NCBI GenBank assembly: GCA_910583615.1
Contig: CAJTXP010000075.1
Span: 1 to 12,515 of the forward strand
DNA: 12,515 bases
Direction of reading: 5' to 3'
Origin: an uncultured Lachnospiraceae bacterium
Lineage (GTDB): Bacteria > Bacillota > Clostridia > Lachnospirales > Lachnospiraceae
Of the stretch, positions 1 to 6,354 are shown one piece after another. The position numbers and the translations under genes were made by a program. The stretch's first letter is position 1. Each line of letters begins with the position of its first letter. The notes under the pieces are model-generated. The model had not been told where the DNA came from and made no database searches. It worked only from the letters and a program-made list of their open reading frames with translations.

Positions 1-125
1 CAGCTATAAGAATTGCAACCTGTTCCCCTGATTCCTTACAACAATTGGAAACAGGGCTGAAAACCCTAAAACATCTGCTGAATAAGAATCAGCAGTATAT
101 TTCGCAAACTAATTTCATAATATAG
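1..125 (+). CDS. C-terminal end of a probable PLP-dependent aminotransferase / MocR-like protein (5' end outside window)
   Basis: Reading from base 3, forty codons are open and end at TAG (123-125). The peptide begins AIRIATCSPDSLQQLETGLK and continues TLKHLLNKNQ. The pattern of a short beta strand with an arginine (IRIA), a small-residue turn, then an amphipathic helix with 'LETGLKTL' resembles the last strand and helix of fold-type I PLP enzymes and of GntR/MocR regulators ('IRL...eELeeGlk.L'). That is family recollection, not proof. It converges on the LysR gene with about 34 bases between the stops and no obvious terminator. Only the tail is visible, so neither catalytic lysine nor HTH can be checked. 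The coding call itself is fairly safe because of the helix-like composition and clean stop; the family is a guess. Confidence 0.45.
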   Translation, partial: AIRIATCSPDSLQQLETGLKTLKHLLNKNQQYISQTNFII

Positions 126-159
126 TTACTTCAAGCGTGTCAAAACCGCCATCCAACGA

Positions 160-1038
160 TCATGTCAATTCAAGATATTCCTTCGTATACTCTATAAACC
201 GCTTGATCACCGGCGAGAGCGTCAGGTTCTTTTTCCAGACCAGCACACAGCCGCTCTCGATCTTTGGATCAAACGGCCGCATGCATAAGGTCTCCTGATT
301 ACAGGAAAAATCCATCACCAGCGCCATGCCTATGCCGCTCTCCACCATGACCGACTGGTTGTAATGGGAAATATTACAGGTCGATACGATGCAAAGCTTC
401 TCCCGGTCGTAGCCGAACCAGTTTTCCAGCTGGTTCCGCACAGACTGACGCCTTGCCATGATCAGCGGAACGCCCGCCAGGTCCTCCGGCCTGATCTTCT
501 CTCTCTTCGCCAGCCGGGAATCCCTGCGCATCAGCACCTGCCATTTTTCCCTCAAGGGCATCCTCACATAATGATATCTGCTGATCTCCACCGGCTCCAG
601 CAAGAGCCCCATATCCAAAGTCCCGTTTTCCAGACGTTCCTTCACGTCATCGGCAATAGCCGTATAAATATGAAAGCTCACATCCGGATATTTCCGCTGG
701 AAGGAAGCCATGATTTCTGCAAGCGGCTTCATATTCTGCGTCTCCCCGCAGCCGATGGAAATCTCCCCCGAGACCGCTTCCTCTCCATGCGTCAATTCTT
801 TCGCTGTCTTTTCTGTCAGATCGACAATCTCCTGCGCCCGCCGCCGAAGGAGCATGCCGTCCTCCGTCAGCACAATATTGTGCTTCCCTCTGCAGAACAG
901 TTTAACGCCCAGCTCCTCTTCCAGCGACATCAGCTGGCGGGAGAGGGTCGGCTGTGTGATATGCAGAAGAGACGCCGCCTTCGTTATATTCTCTTCTCTT
1001 GCAACAACCAGAAAATACTGTAATACCCGCAGTTCCAT
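160..1038 (-). CDS. LysR-family transcriptional regulator
   Basis: 292 residues, the usual LysR length. Residues 1-60 form the winged helix-turn-helix (MELRVLQYFLVVAREENITK, then AASLLHITQPTLSRQLMSLE, where the 'TQPTLSRQL' recognition helix is classic). After a linker helix, residues from about 90 (EISIGCGETQ) to 290 match the two-lobed periplasmic-binding-like effector domain. The start is set by AGGAGG about 9 bases before the ATG. LysR proteins usually regulate a divergent neighbour, but here 1039-1291 contains no intact plus-strand gene, so the target is not evident. The convergent aminotransferase/MocR-like gene may be unrelated. The effector cannot be predicted from the sequence. Confidence 0.95.
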   Translation of the reverse strand: MELRVLQYFLVVAREENITKAASLLHITQPTLSRQLMSLEEELGVKLFCRGKHNIVLTEDGMLLRRRAQEIVDLTEKTAKELTHGEEAVSGEISIGCGETQNMKPLAEIMASFQRKYPDVSFHIYTAIADDVKERLENGTLDMGLLLEPVEISRYHYVRMPLREKWQVLMRRDSRLAKREKIRPEDLAGVPLIMARRQSVRNQLENWFGYDREKLCIVSTCNISHYNQSVMVESGIGMALVMDFSCNQETLCMRPFDPKIESGCVLVWKKNLTLSPVIKRFIEYTKEYLELT

Positions 1039-1068
1039 TTCGACATGCCTCCTGAAGCGGTTTCTTCT

Positions 1069-1077
1069 ATCATATCA
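1069..1077 (-). promoter_or_regulatory. Extended -10 promoter candidate for the LysR gene
   Basis: On the minus strand TG-A-TATGAT is an extended -10 lying about 30 bases upstream of the LysR start codon. The -35 position 17 bases further up reads TTTCAT, a poor match, which is tolerated with a TGn extension. Candidate only. Confidence 0.4.
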
Positions 1078-1194
1078 ATTACCGTCTGAAAATGAAAGTG
1101 CTGTTTTAATAGTTGAAGCAGACAATCTAAAACAGGAGGCGGACCGCCCGCACCTCACTATTCCAAACTAAAGAAGCTTAAGACCAAAAGACAA

Positions 1195-1234
1195 GCACCA
1201 TAGAACTGTATATAACCTGCTGTTCCTACGGTGC
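1195..1234 (-). terminator. Probable intrinsic terminator of the WYL regulator gene
   Basis: Minus-strand arms GCACCGTAGGAAC (1234-1222) and GTTCTATGGTGC (1206-1195) pair almost fully (one G-U, one bulge) around a 15-base loop. They are followed by the T-rich TTGTCTTTT. It sits about 60 bases past the stop of the minus-strand regulator gene. The rest of 1039-1291 shows no gene I can support. Confidence 0.45.
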
Positions 1235-1291
1235 CTGCGTCGGAGGAATCCCGCTCTTCATTTATATCTTGTTAAGAAAGACAGGAATATT

Positions 1292-2224
1292 CTAATTTTC
1301 GTATATGGCAGCTACATCATGGATTCTGCGCTTCATTTTTGCACGAATATTTAACGGCTCCAGGCACTCACATTTATCGCCAAAACCAAGAAGAATATCG
1401 TAGTAATATTCATTTTCTATAAACGGGAAATCAACAATGTAATATTCGCCGCCATCGGAAGAAAAATGTTCATAAGTACAATAATCAAGAACCCTGTCCA
1501 TGATAGATTTATGAATACGAATTTTTACAGGTGTTTGCATGAATTTCAGAGTTTCCTCAAAGTCTAACATCGGTTTTCGATAATCCCGTGGTGTAAAATT
1601 TTCCTTTTCCGTATGTAAATTTGATATGCGAGATAATCTAAATAAACGAAAATCCTTTCGTATCAGGCAATATCCTTGAAAATACCAATGACCGCTTTTT
1701 AAAACAAGTTGGTACGGCTCAACCGTCCGTATCGTTTTCTTTCCGTGATGTGCTGTATATTCAAAGGAAACCAGCCTGCAATCTTGCAATGCCGTTTTGA
1801 TAATTTCCAAATATGATTGTGTATTCTCGTTGCCAATCCAGGAGCTTAAATCTATACATATTTGGTTTGTTTTTAATTCTATGTCATTCGCTTTATCAGC
1901 AGGAATAAAACTTTTGACTTTTGCAAGAGCGTTTACCAGTTCATTTCCCCGTATCATGCCTGAAAGGCTTGAAAGCCCCATCAGGATAGCGGAAAGGTCA
2001 GCAGTTGAAAAAACATTTTTATCAATTTTGTATTTTTGCATAATTTCAAAGCCGCCGCCCACTCCCGAAATTGAACGAACCGGAATCCCCGCCATGTTGA
2101 TCGTATCTATATCCCGGTAAATTGTGCGGGGAGATACTTCAAACATATCCGCTAATTCCTGCGCCCCTATTCGCTCCTTATCAAGAAGCACCATGATAAT
2201 GCTGACGAGTCTGTCAATTTTCAT
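1292..2224 (-). CDS. YafY/WYL-domain DNA-binding transcriptional regulator
   Basis: 310 residues from the start at 2224 (MKIDRLVSII). I prefer this over an upstream in-frame ATG at 2311 because AAAGGCGG lies just before it and the domain begins there. Residues 1-60 are an HTH_11-type winged helix (GAQELADMFEVSPRTIYRDI). From about 140 to 215 is a WYL domain with the motif varied to 'HWYFQGYCLIR', and beyond that a WCX-like C-terminal extension to residue 310. WYL domains bind small ligands or nucleic acids and control the attached HTH. The gene diverges from the DJ-1-like gene across a 118-base gap that holds a perfect inverted repeat, so repression of both directions is likely (inference). 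Base composition is AT-richer than the LysR and ABC genes on either side. Confidence 0.93.
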   Translation of the reverse strand: MKIDRLVSIIMVLLDKERIGAQELADMFEVSPRTIYRDIDTINMAGIPVRSISGVGGGFEIMQKYKIDKNVFSTADLSAILMGLSSLSGMIRGNELVNALAKVKSFIPADKANDIELKTNQICIDLSSWIGNENTQSYLEIIKTALQDCRLVSFEYTAHHGKKTIRTVEPYQLVLKSGHWYFQGYCLIRKDFRLFRLSRISNLHTEKENFTPRDYRKPMLDFEETLKFMQTPVKIRIHKSIMDRVLDYCTYEHFSSDGGEYYIVDFPFIENEYYYDILLGFGDKCECLEPLNIRAKMKRRIHDVAAIYEN

Positions 2225-2238
2225 CTTGAGCCGCCTTT

Positions 2239-2280
2239 CAACAATATTTATTCTAAATATTGTTGCCATAATATTGTCAA
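2239..2280. promoter_or_regulatory. Divergent promoter region with 12-bp inverted-repeat operator and third half-site
   Basis: CAACAATATTTA (2239-2250), spacer TTC, then TAAATATTGTTG (2254-2265) is a perfect 12-bp inverted repeat. A further AATATTGT follows at 2270-2277, in the same orientation as the copy at 2256-2263 and offset by 14 bases. On the minus strand a perfect -35 TTGACA (2280-2275) is followed 19 bases later by TAGAAT (2255-2250), so the inverted repeat covers the regulator's own -10. On the plus strand TACAAT at 2292-2297 is the best -10 for the DJ-1-like gene, without a good -35. The natural reading is an operator for the WYL regulator (inference). Confidence 0.7.
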
Positions 2281-2342
2281 TAATTACATGATACAATAAA
2301 AAAGCAGACAAATCAATGAAGCAATGAAAACGGAGGAAATTT

Positions 2343-2981
2343 ATGTTTACAGTCTATGTTTATGTTCTTGAAACTTTAGCCGATTGGGAATTAGGTTATG
2401 TTACTTCGGAGCTGCATTCCGGGCGGTTTTTCAAAAAGGGCGCTGCATGTGTATCGCTTAAAACTGTCAGTTGTTCAAAAAAACCAATCCATACAATGGG
2501 AGGGCTGACAGTCATACCCGATTGTTTGATTGATGATATTGTTGTAAGTGAAACGAGCGTATTGCTGTTACCGGGTGCAGATACATGGAACGACTCAAAA
2601 CATGGTGCAATCATTAAAAAGGCAGACGAATTTCTCTCTGCAGGAGCTACGGTTGGGGCAATTTGCGGGGCTACCACTGCACTTGCTGGTTTTGGATTGC
2701 TGGATAGTCGTCGGCATACCAGTAATGGACAGGGTTTTCTTGAAATGTTTTCACCCGCCTACAAAGGACAGAATTTCTATATTGACGAACCATCTGTAGC
2801 AGATCATAACCTTATTACTGCAAATTCTGCAGGCTCACTGTTGTGGGCAAAACAAATCATTGAGCGTTTAGGTGTTTTTCAATCAGACACATTGGAATTT
2901 TGGTATGAGTATTTTAGTACCGGGAAAGCGGAATCTTTCTTTACCCTCATGCAGACATTACCGCCTGACAATGAGAAATGA
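2343..2981 (+). CDS. DJ-1/PfpI superfamily protein (type 1 glutamine amidotransferase-like)
   Basis: 212 residues, start set by CGGAGG about 7 bases upstream. The fold is recognisable: an early strand ending in 'ADWE' (Glu16, the usual partner of the nucleophile), 'SVLLLPGAD' near 72-80, and the nucleophile elbow 'GAICGATTALAGFGLL' with Cys108, followed by His125 in 'DSRRHT'. 'NLITANSAG' near 156-164 is the typical late strand. Members include proteases, glyoxalase/deglycase-like enzymes and stress proteins, and the substrate cannot be chosen here. It lies divergent from the WYL regulator and upstream of a GNAT gene in the same direction, a small stress or modification cassette by context. 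A third member of a catalytic triad is not obvious. Confidence 0.92.
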   Translation: MFTVYVYVLETLADWELGYVTSELHSGRFFKKGAACVSLKTVSCSKKPIHTMGGLTVIPDCLIDDIVVSETSVLLLPGADTWNDSKHGAIIKKADEFLSAGATVGAICGATTALAGFGLLDSRRHTSNGQGFLEMFSPAYKGQNFYIDEPSVADHNLITANSAGSLLWAKQIIERLGVFQSDTLEFWYEYFSTGKAESFFTLMQTLPPDNEK

Positions 2982-3002
2982 TATATCATCAATACTTTTT
3001 GA

Positions 3003-3080
3003 CAGGCAGTTAAGGGGGAGGACAGTACAAATGCTGCCGACCTGTTCAAGTTCCGCTTTGATGAACAGAAAGTGTCATAA
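3003..3080 (+). pseudogene. Possible coding remnant (25 codons) of unknown family
   Basis: Between the DJ-1-like gene and the GNAT gene, 26 codons from just after a TGA (3000-3002) read QAVKGEDSTNAADLFK then FRFDEQKVS and stop at TAA (3078-3080). The composition is protein-like (amphipathic, charged, no rare residues), unlike the other frames, but there is no start codon with a ribosome site. I read it as the C-terminal scar of a deleted gene. I do not recognise the family, and it could be chance. Confidence 0.3.
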
Positions 3081-3085
3081 ACTGC

Positions 3086-3114
3086 TTTCATTCTGGAAGA
3101 AACGGATATATAAT
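3086..3114 (+). promoter_or_regulatory. Candidate promoter for the GNAT gene
   Basis: A perfect TATAAT at 3109-3114 lies 36 bases before the GNAT start. At 17 bases upstream the -35 is TTTCAT, a weak match. It would let the acetyltransferase be expressed independently of the DJ-1-like gene 168 bases upstream. Confidence 0.45.
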
Positions 3115-3149
3115 AAAGCAACTACAGGTTAGAATTGCGATGGAGAATT

Positions 3150-3623
3150 ATGAACTATAATATCAGAACAATCTTAGAGTCAGAAGAAAGCCTGCTTCAA
3201 GATTTTTTGTACGAAGCTGTCTTTGTGCCGGAGGGAGTGCCTGCACAGCCCAAATCAATTATCAATCAGCCGGAATTGCAGGTATATACAGCCGACTTTG
3301 GTAAGAAAAAAGACGATATAGGTTTGATTGCGGAAGTTGACAAAAAGGCTGTCGGCGCTGTTTGGGTACGCATCATGAATGATTATGGGCACATAGACAA
3401 CAACACTCCATCCTTTGCAATATCCCTGTACAAAGATTATCGGGGATTGGGAATAGGTACTGCATTGATGAAAGAAATGCTCCGCATTCTCAAAGACAGA
3501 GGATATAAACAGGCATCGCTTGCTGTACAAAAAGCAAACTATGCTGTAAAAATGTATCAAAAAACGGGATTTGAAATTGTAAGTGAAAACGAAGAAGAAT
3601 ATATTATGCTTTGCCGTTTGTAG
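3150..3623 (+). CDS. GNAT-family N-acetyltransferase
   Basis: 157 residues from ATG 3150 (MNYNIRTILE). I chose this over the in-frame TTG at 3135 because TGGAGA sits at the right distance. The acetyl-CoA binding motif is clear: 'YRGLGIGTALM' at residues 97-107 (R/Q-x-x-G-x-G/A). It is followed by 'LAVQKANYAVKMYQKTGFE' (124-142), the typical beta5/alpha4 region with the Tyr that commonly acts as general acid (Y136). The acceptor substrate is unknown. Composition is AT-rich like the two genes before it, and the gene converges on the ABC ATPase with only 30 bases between the stops. Confidence 0.93.
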   Translation: MNYNIRTILESEESLLQDFLYEAVFVPEGVPAQPKSIINQPELQVYTADFGKKKDDIGLIAEVDKKAVGAVWVRIMNDYGHIDNNTPSFAISLYKDYRGLGIGTALMKEMLRILKDRGYKQASLAVQKANYAVKMYQKTGFEIVSENEEEYIMLCRL

Positions 3624-3653
3624 CTTCCGTTTCTCTGCCTCCCTCTCGGGCAG

Positions 3654-4256
3654 TCAACTGTCTTTGTGCCAGCTCAGCGCCTCTCCATCCCAGACAAACA
3701 GGGAAGCCTTCAAAGCTCTGGCTTCTTCCATATGATGCGTGGTAAACAAAAGCGTCCGATGATTCCTTCTTTTTTGTACATATTGAATGGCGTCCTGCCG
3801 GATCTGCTCATCCAGACCGTTAAAGGGTTCGTCAAACAGCAGGATCTCCCCTCTGCTCTGCATGGCTCTTAACAGGCTGACTCTCCGGCGCATGCCCCCG
3901 CTGAAGGAAGAGACCGGCTTTGACAGGCTGTCCGCGGGCAGCAGCGCAAGCAGCTCCTCCTGAAGCTCCGCGTCGGAACAGACGGGATCAACCAGACGAA
4001 TATTCCCGGCGGCATTCAGATGAAGGCAGAGCCGGTCTTCCTGAAAGACCGCGGAGATGGGGCGGCCATCCAGCCCCTCCACCCTTCCGGTATCCGGAGC
4101 CTCCAGCCCCATAAGGATGCGCAGCAGCGTAGTCTTTCCGGCCCCTGACGGCGCCATAAGGCAGTATACGCCGCCCTCCTCCAGCTCCAGGCTGACATTT
4201 TGAAAGACGGGAATATGGTCGTAGGATTTACTTAGATTATGAATGCGAAGCGTCAT
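3654..4256 (-). CDS. ABC transporter ATP-binding protein (NitT/TauT-type importer)
   Basis: 200 residues from ATG 4256, chosen because GGAGG lies 8 bases upstream; an in-frame ATG at 4301 lacks a site. Walker A is APSGAGKT (35-42, with Ala for the first Gly), Q-loop Gln72, signature 'SFSGGM' (118-122 core), Walker B 'ILLFDEP' with Asp142-Glu143, and H-loop His174/175 in 'TTHHMEEA'. At 200 residues it is shorter than the roughly 240-260 of SsuB/TauB proteins, ending soon after the H-loop, as is common for compact importer ATPases. It is the last gene of the operon with the permease and lipoprotein. It energises uptake of an unidentified small organic anion or metabolite. Confidence 0.95.
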   Translation of the reverse strand: MTLRIHNLSKSYDHIPVFQNVSLELEEGGVYCLMAPSGAGKTTLLRILMGLEAPDTGRVEGLDGRPISAVFQEDRLCLHLNAAGNIRLVDPVCSDAELQEELLALLPADSLSKPVSSFSGGMRRRVSLLRAMQSRGEILLFDEPFNGLDEQIRQDAIQYVQKRRNHRTLLFTTHHMEEARALKASLFVWDGEALSWHKDS

Positions 4257-4313
4257 ACGCCCGATACCTCCTTCTGCATGGGATCTGGCAGGATATTTCA
4301 TTCGAATATTTTA

Positions 4314-5060
4314 TTATGCAGCGGCGCCGTCCCCAAGCACGCGCCGCAAAAGCCGAAAGACCAGCTTCTCGAACAGGAAACTCAGCAGAATGACCGCTGC
4401 GGTCCAGGCAAACAGCTCGTCGGTGCTGAAGAAGATCTTGGCCATATACAGTTTCTCGCCGATGGAATGATCCGGTGTGCCGATGACCTCTGCCGCCACC
4501 CCGGATTTCCAGCACATCCCCAGCGCGACCCGGCAGGCGCTTAAGAGAAAGGGCGCCAGCGCCGGGCGGTAAATGTGCCAGATCTTCGGCAGCCGCCGGA
4601 CCCGGAACACCTGCGCCATCTCCAGCAGCCCAGGGTCCGCGGCTTCCAGCCCGGCGCGTGTGTTCAGGTAAATCATCGGAAATACAACCAGAAAAGAGAT
4701 TACAGACGCCAGATGGTCCGCGCCGGTCCAGATCAGCGCCAGGATGACGAAAGATGCCACCGGTATGGTCTTGATCAGCGTGATGACGGGCGAAAGCATT
4801 TCTCCAAAAAGAGGGCGGGCATACGCCGCGCTGCCGCACAGGATCCCCAGCAAAAACGCCAGCGCGAACCCGGTTCCGATTCTCGCCGCCGAAGAGCAGA
4901 CCGCCTGCCAGAAGGCCGGCCGCCCCGCCAGCCGCGTAAGCGCCAGCAGGGTCTCCCATGGCCCTACCAGAAAGACCGGCCGATGGACAAGCCAGGACAC
5001 CGCCTGCCACAGCGCCAGCCAGAACAGAACGATACCGGTGCGTCTTACTATAGTTTCCAT
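4314..5060 (-). CDS. ABC transporter permease (NitT/TauT-type, BPD_transp_1)
   Basis: 248 residues with GGAGG 5 bases before ATG 5060. Hydrophobic segments are visible near residues 8-26, 60-85, 93-115, 118-135 and 215-235. The cytoplasmic coupling ('EAA') loop is present as 'AGLEAADPGLLEMAQVF', with 'LPKIWHIYRPALAPFLL' behind it, as in SsuC/TauC-like permeases. It forms the membrane channel with the ATPase 57 bases downstream and receives substrate from the lipoprotein encoded upstream. GC content is high compared with 1292-3623. Confidence 0.95.
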   Translation of the reverse strand: METIVRRTGIVLFWLALWQAVSWLVHRPVFLVGPWETLLALTRLAGRPAFWQAVCSSAARIGTGFALAFLLGILCGSAAYARPLFGEMLSPVITLIKTIPVASFVILALIWTGADHLASVISFLVVFPMIYLNTRAGLEAADPGLLEMAQVFRVRRLPKIWHIYRPALAPFLLSACRVALGMCWKSGVAAEVIGTPDHSIGEKLYMAKIFFSTDELFAWTAAVILLSFLFEKLVFRLLRRVLGDGAAA

Positions 5061-5105
5061 TGTATCCTCCGGCTCCTTTGTCTGAATTTAGAAACTACCG
5101 CAAAA

Positions 5106-5132
5106 TAACCTGCCATGTTCCCTACGGCAGGT
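5106..5132 (-). promoter_or_regulatory. Intercistronic hairpin between lipoprotein and permease genes
   Basis: On the minus strand ACCTGCC (5132-5126) and GGCAGGT (5114-5108) form a perfect 7-bp stem with an 11-base loop that contains the lipoprotein stop codon. TATTTT follows. It resembles a weak terminator or 3'-protecting hairpin that would make more lipoprotein than permease and ATPase, a common arrangement in ABC importer operons (inference). Confidence 0.45.
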
Positions 5133-6108
5133 AGTAGAAATCCTCTGCCGGCAGAACGCCGCCCACGGCTTCCGGATTCTGCTCCGCAAGGACCGTCAGG
5201 TAACCGGACAGGGCGGCCTGCATGTCTGTCCCCGTCATACAGGTAATGTTGCAGTAAGGAATCGCCTGGGCCGCAATGGGCGCCCTGGGAACGATCTCCA
5301 GAGCTGCCACCATCTCAGCAGCCTCTTCTATGTTCTCATTGGTGAATTTCGCAGACTCCTCATGGGCAGACAAAAATTCCTGCACCAATGCTTCGTGCTG
5401 CTCCAGAAATTCCCGCCGGACCAGGGTAACTCCGGTCACCAGGCTGCCCTCTGTGCTCACCCTGTCCCATTCTTCGGTCAGATCAAGGGCAATGCGCAGG
5501 CCCTCATTCTGCATGCACGCGGTCGTCACGGCAGGCTGCGGCAAAAGTCCCAACGCTTCTGGTTCCTCCTGCAGTGCGGAGATGACCTCGGCGGCTTCGG
5601 ACTTATACTGGAGGTCCACATCCTCCAGGCCGAGGCCGTTCTGCGCCAGAATATACTGAAGCGCATAATCCGGAGTGGTTCCTTTTCCGGGCAGATAGAT
5701 CGTGCGGCCCTTCAGATCGGCAGCCGACTGAACTGTCTCCCCGCTTTCCAGCAGATAAAGGACCCCCAGGGTGTTGATGTCAAGGACCACCGCCTGTCCG
5801 TCGGTCTTGTTGTAAAGCACGCTCGCCACATTCGCAGGTATCAGGACAATATCCAGATCGCCTTTTAGAAAGGCGGCGTTGATCTCATCCGCCGCGGCCG
5901 CCATGGTAAACTCATAATCGGCTCCGGCCTCTCCTTTTTCAGCCTGATCCATCAGCTCCACCAGCCCCATGGAAGTGGGACCTTTCAGAGAACCGATCCG
6001 GACCGTTGTCTCTTCCGCCTCCGTCTTCGAGCAGCCGGTCAGGATGAGGGACGCGCCCAGGACGGCGAGCAAAAGCGTGGTCTGTATTCTTTTTTTGATG
6101 TTGTTCAT
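5122..6108 (-). CDS. ABC transporter substrate-binding lipoprotein (NitT/TauT/NMT1-like)
   Basis: 328 residues from ATG 6108, preceded by GGGAGG; the in-frame ATG at 6156 lacks a site. The N-terminus is a lipoprotein signal: MNNIKKR, a hydrophobic core, then the lipobox 'LTGC' with Cys26 as the anchor residue. The mature part opens with 'VRIGSLKGPTSMGLVEL', the first strand and ligand loop typical of the NMT1/TauA fold. It goes on with 'GDLDIVLIPANVASVLYNK' and 'GRTIYLPGKGTTPDYALQY', both hallmarks of the family. The protein is tethered outside the membrane and delivers substrate to the permease. The ligand is not identifiable; family members bind sulfonates, nitrate, pyrimidine precursors or riboflavin. 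Confidence 0.95.
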   Translation of the reverse strand: MNNIKKRIQTTLLLAVLGASLILTGCSKTEAEETTVRIGSLKGPTSMGLVELMDQAEKGEAGADYEFTMAAAADEINAAFLKGDLDIVLIPANVASVLYNKTDGQAVVLDINTLGVLYLLESGETVQSAADLKGRTIYLPGKGTTPDYALQYILAQNGLGLEDVDLQYKSEAAEVISALQEEPEALGLLPQPAVTTACMQNEGLRIALDLTEEWDRVSTEGSLVTGVTLVRREFLEQHEALVQEFLSAHEESAKFTNENIEEAAEMVAALEIVPRAPIAAQAIPYCNITCMTGTDMQAALSGYLTVLAEQNPEAVGGVLPAEDFYYLP

Positions 6109-6144
6109 TGGTTTCCTCCCGTTTCTGTATGTTTTGCCTTTAAT

Positions 6145-6173
6145 AGAATAGCACAAACCACGGAAAAAGGAAA
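6145..6173 (-). promoter_or_regulatory. Candidate promoter of the ABC importer operon
   Basis: Minus strand TTTCCT (6173-6168), 17-base spacer, TATTCT (6150-6145) preceded by TGTGC, so the -10 is of the TGn type. It lies between the upstream terminator and the lipoprotein start, so the three-gene operon can be transcribed on its own. The hexamers are only fair matches. No riboswitch was recognised in the short leader. Confidence 0.4.
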
Positions 6174-6181
6174 CCTGCCAT

Positions 6182-6211
6182 AAAAAAATGGCTTCACCGC
6201 AGCAAAGCCAT
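6182..6211 (-). terminator. Intrinsic terminator of the AraC/DUF2000 transcript
   Basis: Minus strand ATGGCTT (6211-6205), 10-base loop, AAGCCAT (6194-6188), then seven T. The 5' arm overlaps the last codons of the DUF2000 remnant, and its stop codon lies at the loop/3'-arm junction. It separates the AraC unit from the ABC importer operon downstream. Confidence 0.8.
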
Positions 6212-6354
6212 ACTTCCAGTTAGTTTATTGATCTTCTTTTTCGCACCGCAGACCGCGATGCCAAAGTAACTTAAATCTGTCTCTGATGCGCCTTTCATTT
6301 TTTCCGTAGATTTTCATTGATGATCATCACACATTTCTTATTTTGCAGATTCAT
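6194..6354 (-). pseudogene. Internally deleted DUF2000 gene
   Basis: Starting at ATG 6354, which overlaps the AraC stop as ATGA, the frame reads MNLQNKKCVMIINENL and then meets TGA. After a shift of frame the sequence continues EKMKGASETDLSYFG and ends KKKINKLTGSMALLR, then TGA (6196-6194). From memory these are the two ends of DUF2000 proteins: an N-terminal 'KCVmIid-e-LPlGliAN' strand and a C-terminal 'LsYlGIa-yG-KK-vNKLTGsLpLLR'. A normal member is about 135-140 residues, so roughly 85 codons from the middle are gone and the join is out of frame. The terminator directly after the stop is intact. The function of the family is unknown to me. Confidence 0.8.

Noticed and set aside
364..1171. 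Long plus-strand frames opposite the LysR gene
   Set aside because: They are shadows of the LysR codons, have low-complexity Ser/Arg/Pro composition and lack ribosome sites.
4237..5010. 257-residue minus-strand frame overlapping the permease gene
   Set aside because: Gly/Arg/Ala-rich shadow of the GC-rich permease in another frame, with no recognisable domain.
6109..6181. A riboswitch (e.g. thiamine) upstream of the NitT/TauT-type importer
   Set aside because: The leader is too short and shows none of the conserved riboswitch motifs.
6318..6329. TGATGATCATCA palindrome as an operator
   Set aside because: It lies inside the coding part of the DUF2000 remnant (the VMII codons), so coding explains it.
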